Source: JBFLVU01 sp037444825 (GTDB taxonomy: Bacteria; Acidobacteriota; UBA4820; DSQY01). From it: a stretch of DNA of 64,000 bases. The position numbers and the translations under genes were made by a program. The notes under the pieces are model-generated. The model saw nothing but the letters and a program-made list of their open reading frames with translations. It was not told the DNA's origin and did not search any database. The stretch spans positions 39,605 to 103,604 of the forward strand of contig JBBILR010000009.1 of NCBI GenBank assembly GCA_037444825.1, in the 5' to 3' direction. This document shows, piece after piece, positions 26,487 through 37,778 of the stretch; the first letter of the stretch is position 1; each line of letters begins with the position of its first letter.

Positions 26487-27701
26487 TCAGGAAGAGCGGA
26501 CCTCCACCGGAAGGTACCACTCCCTCCGGCCCGGGGCGATGACCTCCGTCCGCCCCGCCCTCCCCCAAAATCCGGCCAGCCGGCCTTCGAGGACGAAGGC
26601 CCCCGGCTGGGGCACCCGCCGAACCCCGTCCGGGTGGAGGACGGGGCCGGGGCGCAGGAAGGGCTGCACCACGTAACTGCCCGGGGAGTCGAAGGCCCGG
26701 TTTACGGCCTCCCGCCAGAGGGACTCCGGGGTGTACGGCCCCGCCACCACCCCGCGGCCCTCCAACGAGCGGGAGGGCTTGAGGAGGAAGCCCCGGCGGT
26801 TTTCCAGAAGGAGTCTTCGGAGGTCCACCCGGGCGCCCTCGAACAGGGTGTCTCCATCGCGGACGATTCGGGTCCAGGGGACGGCTTCCCGAGCGTCGGG
26901 CGCCGGCGGGCCTCCCCAGAGGGGATGGAGGTCGGGGTCGGAGAGGAGGGCCAGGAAGGTCTTGCTCCAGGCGGGGTCGCTGCGGAAGCTCCCCACCAGG
27001 CACACGGCCCCTTGAAAATAGGCCTCCAGGAGGGCGGAGACGTCTCCGGGCCGGGCGAAGGCCTCTTCGCTGACCAGCCGCCGGTAGACCAGGTGGACAG
27101 GACCCTTCGAACCTTCCAGAAGGCCGTTCCGAAAGCGAAGGTCCCGGGGGTCCTCCACCGTCGTTTCCAGGCCCCGGGAGGTGAAGAAGGCGGCCAGAGC
27201 CTCCTGCTCGGCCCTGGTCCCCACCTCCCGGAAGTCCACCAGCGCCGCCCGGGGCCTTTCCCTCGCTCCGCCCGACCAGTGCTCCCAGCAACGGAGGAGG
27301 GTCTTCAACAGTTGAAGCGGCAGGGGATCCGCCTGGGCAGGCCTCCCGGTCCGCTCCTCCCAGAGGGCCTGGAGGGCCGCCGCGTAGTGCCAGCCGGCGG
27401 CGCCGTCGGTGTTGAACTCCAGGATCCGGGGCCGGCCTTCCACGAGAAAGAGGTCCATCCGGCCCAGGGGGACCGCAAGGCCGTAGCCGGGGTCCTTCCG
27501 GACGGCCTCCTCCTGGAGAAAGCCGTAGCCGAAGACCGCCCTCACTTCGGGCCGCCGGACGAAGGCGTCGGCCACGCGCTCCGCTTCGGAGGAGATGGCG
27601 GCGACGGCCTTGCCCACCGCGGTCTGCTCCTCCGGGGATAGGACGAGAGGGATGGCCAGGGCCGGGAGGGGCCTGCCGGCGAAGGAGAGGGCGCGCTCCA
27701 C
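26487..27701 (-). CDS. Circularly permuted ATP-grasp/glutathionylspermidine-synthase-like protein
   Basis: About 404 residues. Features of the permuted ATP-grasp group are ILEFNTDGAAGWHYAAAL (metal/ATP-binding EFNTD), GFLLKPSRSLEGRGVVAG (Lys and Gly-rich ATP loop) and SYVVQPFL. Such enzymes form amide bonds between a carboxylate and an amine using ATP; the substrate is unknown. The frame is open back to a GTG at 27800, but that lies inside the tRNA. The GTG at 27701, with AAGG 5 bases upstream and after a hairpin, is a better start, though family comparison is needed to settle it. Confidence 0.7.
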   Translation of the reverse strand: MERALSFAGRPLPALAIPLVLSPEEQTAVGKAVAAISSEAERVADAFVRRPEVRAVFGYGFLQEEAVRKDPGYGLAVPLGRMDLFLVEGRPRILEFNTDGAAGWHYAAALQALWEERTGRPAQADPLPLQLLKTLLRCWEHWSGGARERPRAALVDFREVGTRAEQEALAAFFTSRGLETTVEDPRDLRFRNGLLEGSKGPVHLVYRRLVSEEAFARPGDVSALLEAYFQGAVCLVGSFRSDPAWSKTFLALLSDPDLHPLWGGPPAPDAREAVPWTRIVRDGDTLFEGARVDLRRLLLENRRGFLLKPSRSLEGRGVVAGPYTPESLWREAVNRAFDSPGSYVVQPFLRPGPVLHPDGVRRVPQPGAFVLEGRLAGFWGRAGRTEVIAPGRREWYLPVEVRSS

Positions 27702-27751
27702 AAGGACCTTGGGTGGGAGCTTCCAGGCCAGAGGTGCCTCCGAAGCGAATC

Positions 27752-27771
27752 GGGGCGGTGCAAACCGCCCC
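27752..27771. other. Perfect 8-bp hairpin with a tetraloop downstream of tRNA-Thr
   Basis: GGGGCGGT-GCAA-ACCGCCCC, read on the minus strand as GGGGCGGT-TTGC-ACCGCCCC. It sits 17 bases after the tRNA 3' end and 50 bases before the preferred ATP-grasp start. No U tract follows, so a processing or attenuation element is more likely than a simple terminator. Confidence 0.5.
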
Positions 27772-27788
27772 GAAAGAGGACCCGAGGG

Positions 27789-27854
<66 letters not shown>

Positions 27855-27864
<10 letters not shown>

Positions 27865-29066
27865 CCCCGAGCCCCCTCATTGTAAGCCACGCCGCCCTCT
27901 CCGTCAACGGCATCTTCCTTGCCCCCATGGGCGAGGAGAACCAGGGAAAGGTCGTCGAAGGGGCGCTCTCCCTCCACGAAGGCGTCCACGGCTTCGAGGA
28001 GACGCCGCCCCGCCTGCTCCGCGCCGCACCCCTTCAGGGCGGGGAGCAGGGCCTGGAGTCGTTCCTCGCCGAAGAAGTCCCCCGCCCGGTTCCGGGCGTC
28101 GGTGAGGCCGTCGGAGTACACGAGGAGCAGGTCCCCCGGTTGAAGAAGGACCTCCTGCTCGGCGTACCGCGTCCCGGGGAAGGCCCCCAGGGGAAGGGAG
28201 ACGGGGGGAAGAGACTCCGAACCGCTTCCCCGAAGGACCAACGGGGGAATGTGGCCCGCGTTGACGAGGCGCACGCGGCCGGAGAGGGGTTCCGGGACCA
28301 GGAAGACGAGGGTGGCGAACCTTCCCGGAAGCCCGTCCCGGTGAAGGATGGCGTTGGTCCGCGCGGCCAGGGACGAGAGGCTTTCGGAGCCGGGGGCGAG
28401 GGCCCTCAGCGTGGACTGGAGCTTGGCCATGAGCAGCGCCGCCCCCAGGCCCTTTCCCGAGACGTCCCCCAGGACGATCCCCGCCCGGCCGCCGTCCAGA
28501 GGGAGGTGGTCCACCAAGTCCCCCCCCACGTCGTTGGCGGGGCGGGTGAAGAGCCAGGCCTCCCAGCCGGGGAGGGAAGGCTGCTCCTTGGGGAGAAGGG
28601 CCATCTGGACCGCCCGACCCACGGCCAGCTCGTCCCTGGCCAGGAGCTTGTCCCGCAGTTCCACCATGAGCACGAAAAGAAGGAGGGCGACGCTGAGGGC
28701 GGAAAGGTCCAGGGAGAGCGTGGAGGCCCCGAAGGTCAGCCGAATGTTCCCCGCGAAAAGAAGCCACAGGGCGAGGAGGACCAGGAGGCGCCGGACGGGG
28801 GTCAGGCGCAGGAAGAGGCTCCTCAGCAAGTACCCGATAAGGAAGAACCCCCGGCGGAACCGGCCCATCTTGGCGAGCCTGCGCCGGCGCTCCTCGTCCA
28901 GGTAGAAATCGTAGAGGTCCTGGAGGTCCCGGCGCAGGGTCCGTCCGATGCCTCCCCGGCGGAGGTCGTCCGCCACGGTCCTTCCCAGCGTTCGGAGGTC
29001 CTCGGGCACCCGATCTCCCATGCGCTTTCCCCAGAGGGGGGAAGAACCCTTTCGGGATGTACGCAC
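27855..29066 (-). CDS. PP2C-type (SpoIIE/RsbU-like) serine phosphatase, membrane-linked
   Basis: A 403-residue phosphatase. The N terminus has an amphipathic start and two hydrophobic segments (about residues 90-135). The C-terminal PP2C_SpoIIE domain shows PANDVGGDLVDHLPLDGGRAG (first metal aspartate), LGDVSGKGLGAALLMA, VNAGHIPP, VYSDGLTDARN and PFDDLSLVLL. Such enzymes dephosphorylate anti-anti-sigma factors in partner-switching systems; no STAS or HPK-like partner is in this window. The GTG at 29066 has GGGAGGAG 3 bases upstream. The stop codon lies in the tRNA-Thr 5' end. Confidence 0.88.
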
Positions 29067-29094
29067 GGACTCCTCCCAAAGTTTCCGCCGGCGC

Positions 29095-29655
29095 TCAGCG
29101 GGTGAGGTGGACGTAGAGGTTCACGCCGGCGCCCTTGCCGGTGGTGTTGTAGAAGTAGACGCGGTAGCGGGGGAAGGCCACCTTGGCCTCCACCGGCTCC
29201 GAGGCGAAGTACACGGCTCCGGCCGATTCCAGCGGGGCGGCCACCTCCACGGGGAACTCCACCCTTCGGGCGTCCCGCAGCGCCAGAAGGATGGGCTCCT
29301 CGTCCGGCACCAGCACCGCCGCCACGACACCGGGGCGGGGCAGGGCGTCGCGGATCTCCCCCTGCAGGGAGAGGACCATCCTCGAGAAGCCCTCGGTGGA
29401 GACGGGCTCCCCCTGCACGGCGTCGTAGAGCTCGCTCCGGGAAAAGGGGGGAACCACCACACCCTCCCGCCGCACGAAGGCGGTGGCGGGGGGGAGGTTG
29501 GAGACGGCCACCGTTCCCGAGACCGCCTGGACCTCCGGGAAGTTCCGCACCGTCACCTCGGAGTAGTCGCTGCCGGACCTGGCCACCTGCGACGGCCAGA
29601 AAAAGGCCGCCAGGGCCATGCCGGCGGCCAGAGCCGCCCCTCGCTGGAACGCCAT
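29095..29655 (-). CDS. Secreted hypothetical protein
   Basis: A 186-residue exported protein with a signal peptide (about residues 1-27). The segment VTVRNFPEVQAVSGTVAVSN (residues about 34-53) resembles short beta repeats (V-x-NFP-x-x-Q-x-VSGTV) found in diverse hypothetical and phage-associated proteins. The rest is beta-rich. No enzymatic motif. AAGGAGG precedes the ATG. It is followed on the same strand by the PP2C phosphatase. Confidence 0.7.
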   Translation of the reverse strand: MAFQRGAALAAGMALAAFFWPSQVARSGSDYSEVTVRNFPEVQAVSGTVAVSNLPPATAFVRREGVVVPPFSRSELYDAVQGEPVSTEGFSRMVLSLQGEIRDALPRPGVVAAVLVPDEEPILLALRDARRVEFPVEVAAPLESAGAVYFASEPVEAKVAFPRYRVYFYNTTGKGAGVNLYVHLTR

Positions 29656-29741
29656 GGGAGTCCTCCTTCGGCCGGAAAGGCGGGGGTCCGCCCCGGCTCT
29701 TACCCGCGAAGACGGTTGAGGTTGGCCGAATGTCTATGGGC

Positions 29742-30440
29742 TCAGGCTTCCCCCGGCAGGCCCTCTTCGGGGAGGAGCTCCAGGGCGCGCCGGTAGAGGG
29801 GGCCCCGCATGCGCGCCTTGGAGAGGGCGTAGGCGTCCAGGTTCAGGGCGGACAGCTCCGCCGCCGCCCCCCGCGCCGCCTCCAGAAGGTCCTCCCGTTG
29901 GGCCAGGAGGCCGTCGGCCATTCCCCACGCCGCCGCCTCCCGCGGCCCGAAGGGGCGTGCGTGGAGGAGGATCCCCGCCTGGTGTCGCGGCGGGATGGCG
30001 GCCTGGGTGATGGCCAGGACCCACGAGGGGAGGGCGATGCCCACCGCCACCTCGTTCATCTGCCACCGGTAGTTCCCGTCCAGGGCGAAGCGGCGGTCGC
30101 AGGCGAGAGCCAGGATGAGCCCCCCCGCGACGGCGTGGCCCGTCACCGCCGCCACCACCGGCAGGGGGTAGGTGAAGACCTTCCCCATGGACCGCGCGAA
30201 GGCGAGGTGCAACGCGTGGAGGGCTTCGGGGCCCAGCGCCGGCAGGGTTTTCACGTTGAGACCGCCGGAGAAGAAACCCTCCCGGCCCTCCAGGACCACC
30301 GCCTTCGCCCCCGACCGCCGGGCGGCGTCGAAGGCGGCATCCAGTTCCAGGAAAAAGGTCTCGTCCATGGCGTTGGCCTTGCCGTCGTCCATCCGGACGA
30401 CGGCCAGCTCCCCTTCCTTCTCCATCGCGATTCGTGCCAT
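29742..30440 (-). CDS. Enoyl-CoA hydratase/isomerase (crotonase-fold) protein
   Basis: A 232-residue crotonase-family protein, slightly short. The oxyanion-hole segments FSGGLNVKTL and TGHAVAGGLILALACD are present, and a glutamate follows in QMNEVAVGIALP. Substrate class (hydratase, isomerase or other) cannot be told from these motifs. GAGGAGGAG precedes the ATG. It follows the glycerophosphodiesterase reading frame on the same strand. Confidence 0.86.
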   Translation of the reverse strand: MARIAMEKEGELAVVRMDDGKANAMDETFFLELDAAFDAARRSGAKAVVLEGREGFFSGGLNVKTLPALGPEALHALHLAFARSMGKVFTYPLPVVAAVTGHAVAGGLILALACDRRFALDGNYRWQMNEVAVGIALPSWVLAITQAAIPPRHQAGILLHARPFGPREAAAWGMADGLLAQREDLLEAARGAAAELSALNLDAYALSKARMRGPLYRRALELLPEEGLPGEA

Positions 30441-30464
30441 CGGCTCCTCCTCGTCCGAGCCCGT

Positions 30465-31182
30465 TCAAGGTTCGGCCAGGGCGCGGGCCACCCTCTCGGG
30501 GTAGTCGGTGAAGACCCCCGCCGCCCCCCTATCGTACATCCCGCGGATGTCGGAAAGTGCGTTCACCGTGAAGACGAAGACCGGGAATCCCGCCTCTCGG
30601 CACCGCTCCAGCGCGGAGGGGGAGGCCCCCCGGAGCCCCAGGTGAACCGCCGAGGCCCCGATCTCCTCCGCCAGGGCCAGGGTCTCTTCGCTCAGATGCG
30701 CGGCGAGGACGGCGAGGGGGGCGGAGGGGGCGGCGGCCCGAAGGGTGCGGAGCTCTTCGGGGTGGAAGGAGGAGGCGGTGAAGAGGCCGGGGTCCCACCC
30801 GGACGAGAGGGCCTCCTTCCAGACCTGAGCGAGGAGAGGGGCCGAGCCTTTCCCCTTCATCTCCACCACGAGGCCCCCCCTTCCCTTCAGCAGGCGGAGG
30901 ACCTCCTCCAGGAGTGGAACGGTCTGGCCCTTTCCGGCGTCCAGCCTCCGGAGCGCTTCCAGCGTGTGGGAGGAAAGGGGTCCGCGGCCGTTGGTGGTCC
31001 GGTCCACCGTGTCGTCGTGGAGGACCACGAGGCGTCCCTCCAGCGGGTGGACGTCCACCTCCACCCAGTCCGCCCCCAGAGAGAGCCGTCTCGACGGAGA
31101 GCAGGGTGTTCTCGGGGGCGTGGCCCCTGGCCCCGCGGTGGCCGATGCAGAGGAAAGAGGGGGAGGCGTGCAACTCCGGCAC
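30465..31182 (-). pseudogene. Glycerophosphodiester phosphodiesterase, frameshifted
   Basis: Two adjacent frames together make one GDPD enzyme. The first (starting at GTG 31182) has CIGHRGARGHAPENTLLSV, the catalytic HRG and ENT motifs. The second, from about 31070 down to 30465, continues WVEVDVHP, LHDDTVDRTTNG, VVEMKG and FTVN. They are joined at a CTCTCTCTGGGGG run near 31075-31085. In the family about ten residues separate ENT from GAD; adding two bases to the CT repeat restores LLSVETALSLGADWVEVDV. So either a two-base contraction inactivated the gene or the assembly is wrong here. Everything else looks intact. Confidence 0.75.
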
Positions 31183-31335
31183 CTAGGGGTTCAGCCGCCA
31201 GCCGGCGGCGTGGAGAGTGTCGGAAAGGCCCGCGGGTTCCTTCCACGGGACCCCCAAGGGACGCTCGCCCCGGACGGCTGGGAGCGGACGGCGAAGGCAC
31301 CCCGCATGCGCCCCTCCCCTTGAGGAGACCCCCAT
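31183..31335 (-). CDS. Possible 50-residue ORF or gene remnant before the GDPD frame
   Basis: An ATG at 31335, preceded by GGAGGCGAGG, opens 50 codons ending in TAG immediately before the GDPD GTG. The C-terminal part (RPLGVPWKEPAGLSDTLHAA, then GWRLNP) looks protein-like, while the N-terminal part is low-complexity Arg/Gly. It could be a small gene, the tail of a decayed gene, or chance. The surrounding 31183-31561 stretch otherwise holds no gene I can support, apart from a GC hairpin (CAGGGCC/GGCCCTG) near 31378-31396. Confidence 0.22.
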   Translation of the reverse strand: MGVSSRGGAHAGCLRRPLPAVRGERPLGVPWKEPAGLSDTLHAAGWRLNP

Positions 31336-31561
31336 CCCTGCACCTCGCCTCCAGCGGCCTTCGACTTCCCCGCCCGGGCAGGGCCCCGAGGCCCTGTGCC
31401 GCCTCTCAGGATAACCCTTTTTTAGACTACAGGCCCCGGTGGGGCCATGGGAACCCCCAACTCCCCCGCGTCCCCAGAGCTCCGAGGAAATTCCGCTCGA
31501 AGAGGCCCCCTCCGAAACCCGGGGGGCCGTTTCCTCGTACCAGCGGTCAGGAGGTGTTCCC

Positions 31562-31993
31562 ATGGACGCGAGCCAGGATTCCCAGGGAGTGCCGCCTTCC
31601 CCGCCCCCGGCGCCGCAGCCGGAAGCCGGTCCCGACGTGGATTCCCGGGAGAAAAAGGCCCGGAATTGGGCGGTGGTGGCCCACCTCTCGGCCCTCGTGG
31701 GGTTCGTGGGCGTGCCCTTCGGCCACCTCTTCGGCCCCCTCGTGGTCTGGCTTCTGAAGCGGGACGACCACCCCTTCGTGGACGACCAGGGCCGGGAGGC
31801 CCTCAACTTCCAGATTTCCGTCCTTCTCTACTCCCTCGCCTCCGGGCTCATGATCCTCTGCTTCTGCCTGGGCATTCCGCTTCTTCTGCTCATCCAGGTC
31901 TTCAACTTCCTCTCCATCGTGGTGGCCGCCGTCAAGGCCGGCGAGGGAAAGCCCTTCCGCTACCCGCTCTGCCTCCGCTTCCTGAGGGACTGA
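31562..31993 (+). CDS. DUF4870-family small membrane protein
   Basis: A 143-residue protein with a Pro-rich N terminus (residues 1-35) and a DUF4870-type core: NWAVVAHLSALVGFVGVPFG, HPFVDDQGREALNFQ, and then two more membrane helices. The motif VxxQGREALNFQ is diagnostic of the family, whose function is unknown. AGGAGGTG precedes the ATG; an open frame upstream begins at 31439 but lacks a site and is of poor quality. Confidence 0.85.
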   Translation: MDASQDSQGVPPSPPPAPQPEAGPDVDSREKKARNWAVVAHLSALVGFVGVPFGHLFGPLVVWLLKRDDHPFVDDQGREALNFQISVLLYSLASGLMILCFCLGIPLLLLIQVFNFLSIVVAAVKAGEGKPFRYPLCLRFLRD

Positions 31994-32059
31994 GCGCCGG
32001 GCCATGGACTCCCCGAAGGGGTTCGGCGTATCCTGGCCGGGTCCTAGGGGAGGTGAACC

Positions 32060-32593
32060 ATGGAGGGAACGGGGGCCCCTCAGGCCAGGGCGGCGAGTCC
32101 GCCGGCGGCCAAGAAAAAGGGGGGGATCTGGAAGTGGTTCGCGTGCGGCTGCGCGGCGCTCCTGCTGGTGATCCTGGCGGCCGCGGGGGTGGTGGGCTTT
32201 CTCGCCTATAAGGGGGTCCTGTTCGCGAAGCGGAAGGGGACCGAGGCGGTGCGCCGCCTGGAGGAGAGGCGGAGCCTGCCTCCCGTGGCCGGCCGCCTGG
32301 AGCGTGGGAAGATGGCCGCCTTCTTTCAGGCCTCCGACCGGTGGCCCGCCATCCAGGAGGCCGTGGACTCCGGGAACCGCGGGGCCTTGGAACAGGAGTC
32401 CCGCCGTCTCGGCTTCGAGGACGGCCGGGAGGTGGAGCGCTACATGGCGGTGGTGGTCCTCTCGGGCACCATGGCCTTCGTTCCGGAAACCGCGCGCAGG
32501 CAGATGCTGGCCCAGTCCGTGGGACCCGACGCGGCGGACGTGATCATGGCCCCCGCCAACCAGGAAAAGATCCGCCGGTTCCTTGAGCGGTAG
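32060..32593 (+). CDS. Single-pass membrane protein, hypothetical
   Basis: A 177-residue protein: a Lys/Ala-rich cytoplasmic start, one membrane helix (about residues 27-50, ACGCAALLLVILAAAGVVGF) and a soluble helical domain (residues 60-177) with no recognised motif. AGGGGAGGTG precedes the ATG. It lies 66 bases after the DUF4870 gene, so shared transcription is likely. Confidence 0.7.
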   Translation: MEGTGAPQARAASPPAAKKKGGIWKWFACGCAALLLVILAAAGVVGFLAYKGVLFAKRKGTEAVRRLEERRSLPPVAGRLERGKMAAFFQASDRWPAIQEAVDSGNRGALEQESRRLGFEDGREVERYMAVVVLSGTMAFVPETARRQMLAQSVGPDAADVIMAPANQEKIRRFLER

Positions 32594-32610
32594 GCGCCGC
32601 TCCGTCTCCC

Positions 32611-32885
32611 TCAGGCGGCCCGGGCCCGCCGGGCGAAGAGAACCAGGAAGAGCCCCAAGAGGGAAAGGCCCGCCATGGCCAGGGCCTCCCCTCCCGCTCC
32701 CTCCCAGACCTCCGGCGGAAGCAGGTGGACGACCTTTTTAGCCTCCAGGGAGCCGGTGGAACCCTTCACGACGGCGTTGACCACCGCGTCGGCCACCACC
32801 GGAACGCAGCGCTCGCCCGGCCGCAGCGGCCTGCGGGCGTTCTCCGGCAGGCCCTGGATCTCCTTCGTCCTCCGCCCTGGTCCAT
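32611..32885 (-). pseudogene. Small C-tail membrane protein, apparently frameshifted at its start
   Basis: The downstream frame encodes PENARRPLRPGERCVPVVAD, then a C-terminal membrane helix (LAMAGLSLLGLFLVLFA) and Arg-rich end, stopping at 32611. No start codon with a ribosome site is in that frame before the internal GTGs near 32799. A well-formed start, AGGGAGG plus ATG at 32885, is one base out of frame; adding one G in the nearby G-rich run would join them. The PENAxRPLxPGE segment reminds me of the N terminus of OPT-family transporters, from memory only. Alternative: a true 62-residue protein from GTG 32799. Confidence 0.35.
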
Positions 32886-32899
32886 GGTGGATCCTCCCT

Positions 32900-32923
32900 A
32901 AAAAAAGCCCGGGGGGGTCCGGG
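32900..32923 (-). terminator. Hairpin plus T7 tract just upstream of the small membrane-protein start
   Basis: On the minus strand CCCGG-ACCCCC-CCGGG is followed by C and seven T, then the ribosome site and ATG at 32885. No minus-strand gene lies upstream for it to end, so it would be a leader attenuator, or chance. Confidence 0.35.
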
Positions 32924-32975
32924 GAAGTGAACCACGACGCCGCCCGCCGTCCGGGGGCTCCGCCCGGGCCCTTCC

Positions 32976-33004
32976 TTGCCGCTTTCGTTTCACGGTGTTA
33001 GATT
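32976..33004 (+). promoter_or_regulatory. Predicted promoter of the GspE-like/TPR-Clp locus
   Basis: TTGCCG and TAGATT are separated by 17 bases, and the -10 is preceded by TG at the extended position (TGTTAGATT). The predicted start site, near 33011, is 12 bases before the ATG at 33023. Confidence 0.55.
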
Positions 33005-33022
33005 GGAAGCGCGAGGTGGCCC

Positions 33023-34249
33023 ATGGTGGACAAGGTCCAGTTCGAGTCGGCCCGGAAGACGCCGGAGGTGGACGCCAAGCAGGTCCGATCGGCCGCGGAG
33101 GACAAAGGCGTCGTGCAGGAGGTGGACACGGCGCTGGCGGAGGCGGTGGGGGCCGGCGCCACCGACATCCACTTCGAGCCGCAGGCCGAAGGGATGCTGG
33201 TGAGGGTGCGGGTGAACGGCACCATGCGGACGGTGAAGGAGGTCCAGGACCGGATGAAGGGCAACGTCCTCAACCGGATCAAGGTCCTCTCCGGCATGGA
33301 CATCACCAAGAGCCGCATTCCCCAGTCGGGGTTCTTCAAGATGGCGGCGGGAGAGAAGAAGATCGAGCTCTACGTCTACGCCCTGCCCACCCTCTACGGC
33401 GAATCCATCACCGTCAAGGTCCAGTACAAGCAGAGCGCCACCCTGAGGCTGGACCAGCTGGGGATGAGCCCAGCGGTTCTCAACGCCTACCGGAAGGCCC
33501 TCTCCCGCAACTCCGGGCTGTACCTGGTGACGGGGCCGCCCGGCTCGGGCAAGCGAACCACCGTCTACGGCTCCATCCTGGAGGTTCTGAGGCCCGACAT
33601 GACGGCCATGGGGTTCGACCCGGTGGTCAAGTACGAAGTGCCGGGGATGGTGCAGGGCAAGCCCGAGGACCGCAGCGAGTTCACCTTCGCCGAGGCCATC
33701 GCCGCCCTCTTCCAGCAGGAGCCGGACGTCGCGTACATCGGCGACGTCATCAACGAGGAAGAGGCCCGCGCCACCATCGCGGGGGCCTTCGCCCGCCGCC
33801 GGGTCTTCGCCCGGATGACCGCCAACGACACGGTCAACGCCCTGCAGAACCTGGTGGACATGGGCGTGCAGCCCTTCCTGGTGGCCGCCTCCACCGCCGC
33901 GGTGATCAACCAGCGCCTCCTCCAGCGCCTATGCCCCTCCTGCCGGGAGCCCTACGAGGCCGACGAGACCATCCAGAAGGAGGTGGGGCTCAAGTTGCCC
34001 CCCGGCGCGCGTTTCTTCCGCGCCAGAGGCTGCACCGCCTGCGGCGGGACGGGGTACGGGGGGGTTGTGGCGATCTTCGAGCTCTACGTCTCCTCGGAGG
34101 AGCTGAACAAGATGCTGGTGGCCAAGGCGTCGGTGAACGAGATCCGCCAGCGGGCCGTCCGGGAGGGGCTCGTCTCCCTCAAGGTGGACGGGGTCCTCAA
34201 GGCCCTCTCCGGCTACTGCACGCTGGAAGAGGTCCTCAATTCCCTGTGA
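33023..34249 (+). CDS. GspE/PilB-type secretion ATPase with degenerate catalytic motifs
   Basis: A 408-residue relative of type II secretion/type IV pilus ATPases. The N2-like segment ATDIHFEPQ is present (residues 46-54). The Walker A reads GPPGSGKRT (171-179): Lys177 is kept but the next residue is Arg instead of Thr/Ser. The Asp-box glutamate (EDPVE) is replaced in GFDPVVKYEVPG. The Walker B segment GEIRD is GDVIN (240-244), and the His-box STLHTND is ARMTAND (263-269). The four-cysteine zinc motif is intact (Cys304, 307, 337, 340). It is therefore probably ATPase-weak or inactive, perhaps a binding or regulatory paralogue. No pilin or secretin genes are nearby. GAGGTGG precedes the ATG. 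Confidence 0.86.
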   Translation: MVDKVQFESARKTPEVDAKQVRSAAEDKGVVQEVDTALAEAVGAGATDIHFEPQAEGMLVRVRVNGTMRTVKEVQDRMKGNVLNRIKVLSGMDITKSRIPQSGFFKMAAGEKKIELYVYALPTLYGESITVKVQYKQSATLRLDQLGMSPAVLNAYRKALSRNSGLYLVTGPPGSGKRTTVYGSILEVLRPDMTAMGFDPVVKYEVPGMVQGKPEDRSEFTFAEAIAALFQQEPDVAYIGDVINEEEARATIAGAFARRRVFARMTANDTVNALQNLVDMGVQPFLVAASTAAVINQRLLQRLCPSCREPYEADETIQKEVGLKLPPGARFFRARGCTACGGTGYGGVVAIFELYVSSEELNKMLVAKASVNEIRQRAVREGLVSLKVDGVLKALSGYCTLEEVLNSL

Positions 34250-34259
34250 GGGTCGGACC

Positions 34260-34651
34260 ATGGACCAGGACCTCGTTCTGCGAATGCGCGACGGATCGTT
34301 GAAACGGTGCCGCATCCGCACCCCCTTCTCCGCCGGCGTGGCGCGGATCCAGGTGGTCACGGCCGAGGGCAAGGTGGAGACGGTCCCGCTCACGGACATG
34401 AAGGCCATCTTCTTCGTCAGGGACCCCGAGGGAAACCCCACGTACAAGCGGGGCAACGAGTTCACCGAGGGGTCCCCCGCCGCCGGGACGGCGGTGAAGG
34501 TCACCTTCCCCGACGGCGAGGTGATGCGGGGGCGGGTTCTCAACCCGGCGGAGCACCGGAGCGGCTTTTTTCTCTTTCCGGCGGACCCCCTGGACAACAA
34601 CCTCAAGGTCTTCGTGGTCCGCTCGCCGGACGTGAAGGTGGAGGTGGAGGA

Positions 34652-34655
<4 letters not shown>
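34260..34655 (+). CDS. Small beta-rich DUF6982-like protein
   Basis: A 131-residue soluble protein. Conserved-looking segments are LTDMKAIFFVRDPEGNP, VKVTFPDGEVMRGRV and FFLFPADPLDNNLKVFVV. The last two resemble a domain (DUF6982 in my memory) that in Acidobacteria is often near or fused to PilZ- and GspE-type proteins. It may be a regulatory or binding module. It starts 11 bases after the GspE-like gene and overlaps the TPR-Clp gene (GTGA), so the three are a tight unit. Confidence 0.6.
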
Positions 34656-37726
<3,071 letters not shown>

Positions 37727-37778
37727 CGGCGGGCGGGCATGACGTCCGCCCAGGATTCGAAGAGGAAGGAGGGAAGGG

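Noticed and set aside
29730..31757. 675-residue plus-strand open frame
   Set aside because: It runs antisense to the crotonase and GDPD genes and lacks any recognisable domain.
32999..33022. CRISPR or repeat arrays anywhere in the window
   Set aside because: No regularly spaced identical repeats were seen by reading; the only recurring short signals are promoter-like elements.
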